Positions 61,022 through 64,000 of a stretch of 64,000 bases of DNA are shown in pieces. Where the stretch lies: NCBI RefSeq assembly GCF_002443255.2, contig NW_019211454.1, positions 7,958,248 to 8,022,247 of the forward strand, written 5' to 3'. The notes beneath the pieces were generated by a model, which was not told the origin of the DNA, did not search any database, and worked only from the letters and a program-made list of their open reading frames with translations. Every line of letters begins with the position of its first letter. Positions within the stretch are counted from its first letter, which is position 1. Source of the DNA: Varroa destructor. Its lineage: Eukaryota > Arthropoda > Arachnida > Mesostigmata > Varroidae. The position numbers were made by a program, and so were the translations under genes.

Positions 61022-63599
61022 CTGACAATTGTGCAGCTGAACTTTTACATAGAGATCTACTTCTCGCATACAAGTGACCAGAAATCCATGAACTGTCTAC
61101 GCTTTTCAAAAAAGCCCGGCAACTCCGTTATAGTTTTATTTCATCTAATACTGCTATGCTATTATGATTATTATGCCGTAACACATTCTATTTGAAGTCA
61201 CTGTACATCAGTAGTCAGCTGTCTTGGTCACGTCCCGACTCCAGTTATGGACGTCAATAGTACTCAATGTCAATTCTTCCGGCACTGCTTTCCGCAGCGT
61301 CTTCTATTTAGGAAGGGACATGTGCGTTGCGTCTTGAGTGTCGTATAATTGTCGTTCACGATTGCCATAGCAATTATGTTAACCGTGAAGAATAGAACGA
61401 ACGCGGTGATCGCTTCTTCAGATCTCAACGTTCGCTAATTGCTGATTTGAAGAAGTATAATTTGACCCATTTATACAAAAAAAAAAAAAAAACTGCTTGA
61501 ACAGCTATATAGGTGTATTCGAGAAACCCCAGGTAAGTCTACATGCATGACTGCTCCTGATAGACGTAGCTTTTGACCCTATATTAGAAACGTAACATCG
61601 CCGCGCAGACTTCTCCGCGCAGAAAAAAAGCTGAATGGGTCTCCCAAGAAACACAAAATTACTATCTGGGGTAAAGCAGCGCAGTGAAGTATCCATGGTC
61701 CTGCCATGCAACCTGATAAAGTTGCCATGTCGCAATGGTAAAAACTGATGCTTTCCACTAGCAGTAAAAAGGCCAAATGGGCAGATATTTCTATTAAGTA
61801 AGGCATGCAAGGTGTTGCTCTTTGCGTGAATAGATTAAATGGTTTTTATGCGAAACAAAGTATCGCGACAGCACGTCAAACTTTAAGATCATCGTCCTTG
61901 AAGGGTACTATAAAATGAAATAATAATATTTTTCTCGGGAAAGATTTAGTTATCGAAAGTTTGGGTAAGCGATTATTTTGTAAACCAGAAATCATGTACT
62001 ATTATATTTTTTGGGAACCTGGATCAGATATTAGAAATCTAAATGTAACAGATACGATTTCTTCTATAAAAAAAACATGGCAATAATCTACATGTTTAAA
62101 CGGTATCTTCTTCTGGCGAGCAAAAAAGCCTTTTTAATTCCAAATATGTGCTGAATTTTTTATGGTCATATGGTCAGAGGAAGATCATAATATCCATAAT
62201 AATAAAAATAAGATAAAAGTGGATGTCACAAACGTGGGTATCTCTGGATTAACAACATGACTCGATTTACGCGTGTACAAAAAAAGCCATCGTCTGCAGA
62301 GCAGAGGACAGATATGTATAAAATATGCAATTTTAACGAACGCTTTACAAATCACTTCAAACTTGATAGTGAATGGGTATTAAAAACCCCGTTCTACAAA
62401 CTGTAAGAACTGCTAAGAAACAGGACGACCCCAATGTACTCATTGCGCTCCATACTTTTTTTTAAAAAAAAGGCTCAAATTTTTAGGTGATGTGGACCTC
62501 TTTTCTGAACTGTCGGACTTGAGACCTACTAGATCTATACTCTCTAACCATCAGACATCACTTTCTACCAGTCCAGCTTTCTAATAATAGTTAGTTTTAG
62601 AATGCTGATAAAAGCCATATTGTGTATCTACTGGAGCAAATGGCTATGGTCGCCTAATCGACCACCAGGTTATTATCCCCCCACCGCATTAATCTGACTA
62701 CCCATTTCACAGTCACATACGCAAGGGTTGATCTGACAAGTGCAAGGATAATGGCGGCTTTTGGACCTTTATCATAATATGTATGTGTATGTTCTATTGG
62801 GCCCAGCGAAATTCGTCCTTTAGTATTCTACTACTTTTTACCTAAATAGATTATAATTATCGTCAATTCACTACCAACCACATTTTTAAAACAGTAGCGT
62901 TTTATGTGGGCGCGTGGACGCTCGCGAGATAGAACGCATCCACTTACTGCTACATATGCAATCATTGGAACCTGAGAGGCTATTTTTAATTTCCATATAC
63001 GCAAGATACTTCGAAGCACTTTATTTTCCTGTAAATATCTTCATTTCGTTACGAGATGATTAATTTATCTTATATTGAATCGTCTTCATAGGTTCATCGC
63101 TTTCGCTAACATGACTGAAAACTTTTTCTTTTTTTTTTCGGCCAGATCGCGAAGTTTCTATCGATATCGGAAATTTCTACCCGTCCGTTCGCCGGCGGTT
63201 TTATCAACAGGTGCGCGAACACTCCACTCCTCATCTTATGAAAGGTCTTCGACATTGCCTTCTCGTATTGCGAAGCATAGAATTTTCAAAATCTTCGTTC
63301 GGTAAACTCTTAAATCCTCAGAGGCACATTATTTAACTATATAGCTCAGACTTTCCAAATCAGTGTTAGATTTAATAAGTAATATATAGAGGAGAGGATT
63401 CGTATTGAAAATTAAGCATTAATTACAGCGAAGACACGGCCACATACTTATGAGACTTAAAGCTTTACAATGCTTTCTCAAAATTTATTTAGGGACAGAG
63501 CTGCAAAGTGTTCGGCCAATCACGAAAACGGCCGCATATGTTATGTAGAGTTTTGAAAAAGAAAACGCAGCTTTTTGAACGCGCGCAAAAGATACGCAG
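61022..63599. other. Spacer with A/T runs
   Basis: A run at 61478-61491 and T/A runs near 62457-62470. A minus-strand start at 61806 gives a signal-like leader (HLAFLLLVESISFYHC) that would splice in phase to gene E only through a weak gttgca donor, so it was left uncalled. Confidence 0.4.
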
Positions 63600-63772
63600 C
63601 TCTATATGCTTCATTTTCTTCACCGCCTTCGAAATTGTGCATGTCGGGCGTCTGCGAAGCAAAAGTCTGCGACGAAACATGTTGCAAAGGTCTTATTTGT
63701 CCTGGCGCAATTCTGTGCTGTGTCAGTACTTCGAAGCATCGTTACCCAATAGAAAACCAATATTTTTCGTAG
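63600..63772 (+). other. Candidate terminal exon of a small cysteine-rich secreted protein
   Basis: After an AG (gatacgcag) the frame encodes 57 residues to TAG at 63770-63772. Eight cysteines fall in 28 residues with spacing C-x4-C-x4-C-x3-CC-x4-C-x5-CC (CMSGVCEAKVC, then DETCCKGLIC, then PGAILCC), preceded by a Ser/Pro linker. This dense pattern with CC pairs is typical of disulfide-rich secreted peptides such as knottin-like folds. The signal-peptide exon was not found nearby. Another frame over the same bases is also open, so chance cannot be excluded. Confidence 0.4.
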
Positions 63773-64000
63773 CTCCATGTCCTATGTAAAGTTTTCGAAA
63801 AATTTAAAATAACAAGTTACAATCAAAAACAGAACGAGGCCCAATCTAACGGAGTCGTGGCGGGCGTCCCTGGGTACCGGAGTCGCAAAGTCATCTTCTC
63901 GTGATTGGCACTCCCGAAGAGAGACTGAATCGCTCATTGAATAAATAGCCGTACTTGTCATTAGGTAGTGTAACAGCTGATGAATAAGCCATAGAGCCTT

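Noticed and set aside
61579..61806. Signal-peptide-led ORF on the minus strand as the first exon of gene E
   Set aside because: Phase would fit, but the donor (gttgca) is poor and the distance is 3.7 kb; too weak to call.
1..64000. CRISPR arrays, bacterial operons, phage or plasmid features
   Set aside because: The window is intron-rich animal DNA; no direct-repeat/spacer arrays or prokaryotic gene organisation were seen.

Overview
This window is animal (metazoan) nuclear DNA, most likely from an arthropod and possibly a mite or tick. The genes are split into many short exons by canonical GT-AG introns of about 90 bp to over 1 kb. The spacer DNA is AT-rich with microsatellites, there are decayed transposons, and the gene families are animal ones: CD36/SCARB receptors, a Sel1-repeat protein, and the PEP-synthase-like phosphotransferase known from many invertebrates. 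The species cannot be fixed from the sequence. Exons were assembled by eye from splice signals, matching codon phase and recalled family motifs, so exon ends can be off by a few bases where noted.

Layout: (1) 1-13.2 kb, minus strand: a phosphoenolpyruvate-synthase/rifampicin-phosphotransferase-like gene of at least 21 exons. Its 5' end lies inside the window and its 3' end runs off the left edge. (2) 15.1-16.6 kb: remains of a Ty1/copia retrotransposon. (3) 18-52 kb: a cluster of CD36/SCARB-type receptor genes, called here A (minus, 18.1-23.3 kb), D (plus, about 29.4-34.6 kb), B (minus, 37.8-44.9 kb) and C (minus, a single exon near 51.7 kb). B keeps frame and splice sites in every exon found. 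It ends in a very long cytoplasmic tail made largely of near-identical 20-residue Gln/Asn/Ser-rich repeats. A carries several frameshifts and a destroyed splice donor. D carries a mutated acceptor and a phase error. C is an isolated fragment. A Tc1/mariner remnant lies at 27.7-27.9 kb. (4) 49.5-52.4 kb, plus strand: a small membrane-anchored Sel1-repeat protein, complete with a poly(A) signal. The C fragment sits antisense inside its last intron. (5) 52.4-64 kb: mostly spacer with a few isolated exon candidates, including two cysteine-rich ones at 57.6-57.9 kb (minus) and 63.6-63.8 kb (plus).

The main biological story is a birth-and-death cluster of CD36-like receptors. One intact member has gained a low-complexity, prion-like intracellular tail, while its neighbours are decaying. 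The metabolic phosphotransferase beside the cluster has no visible functional link to it.
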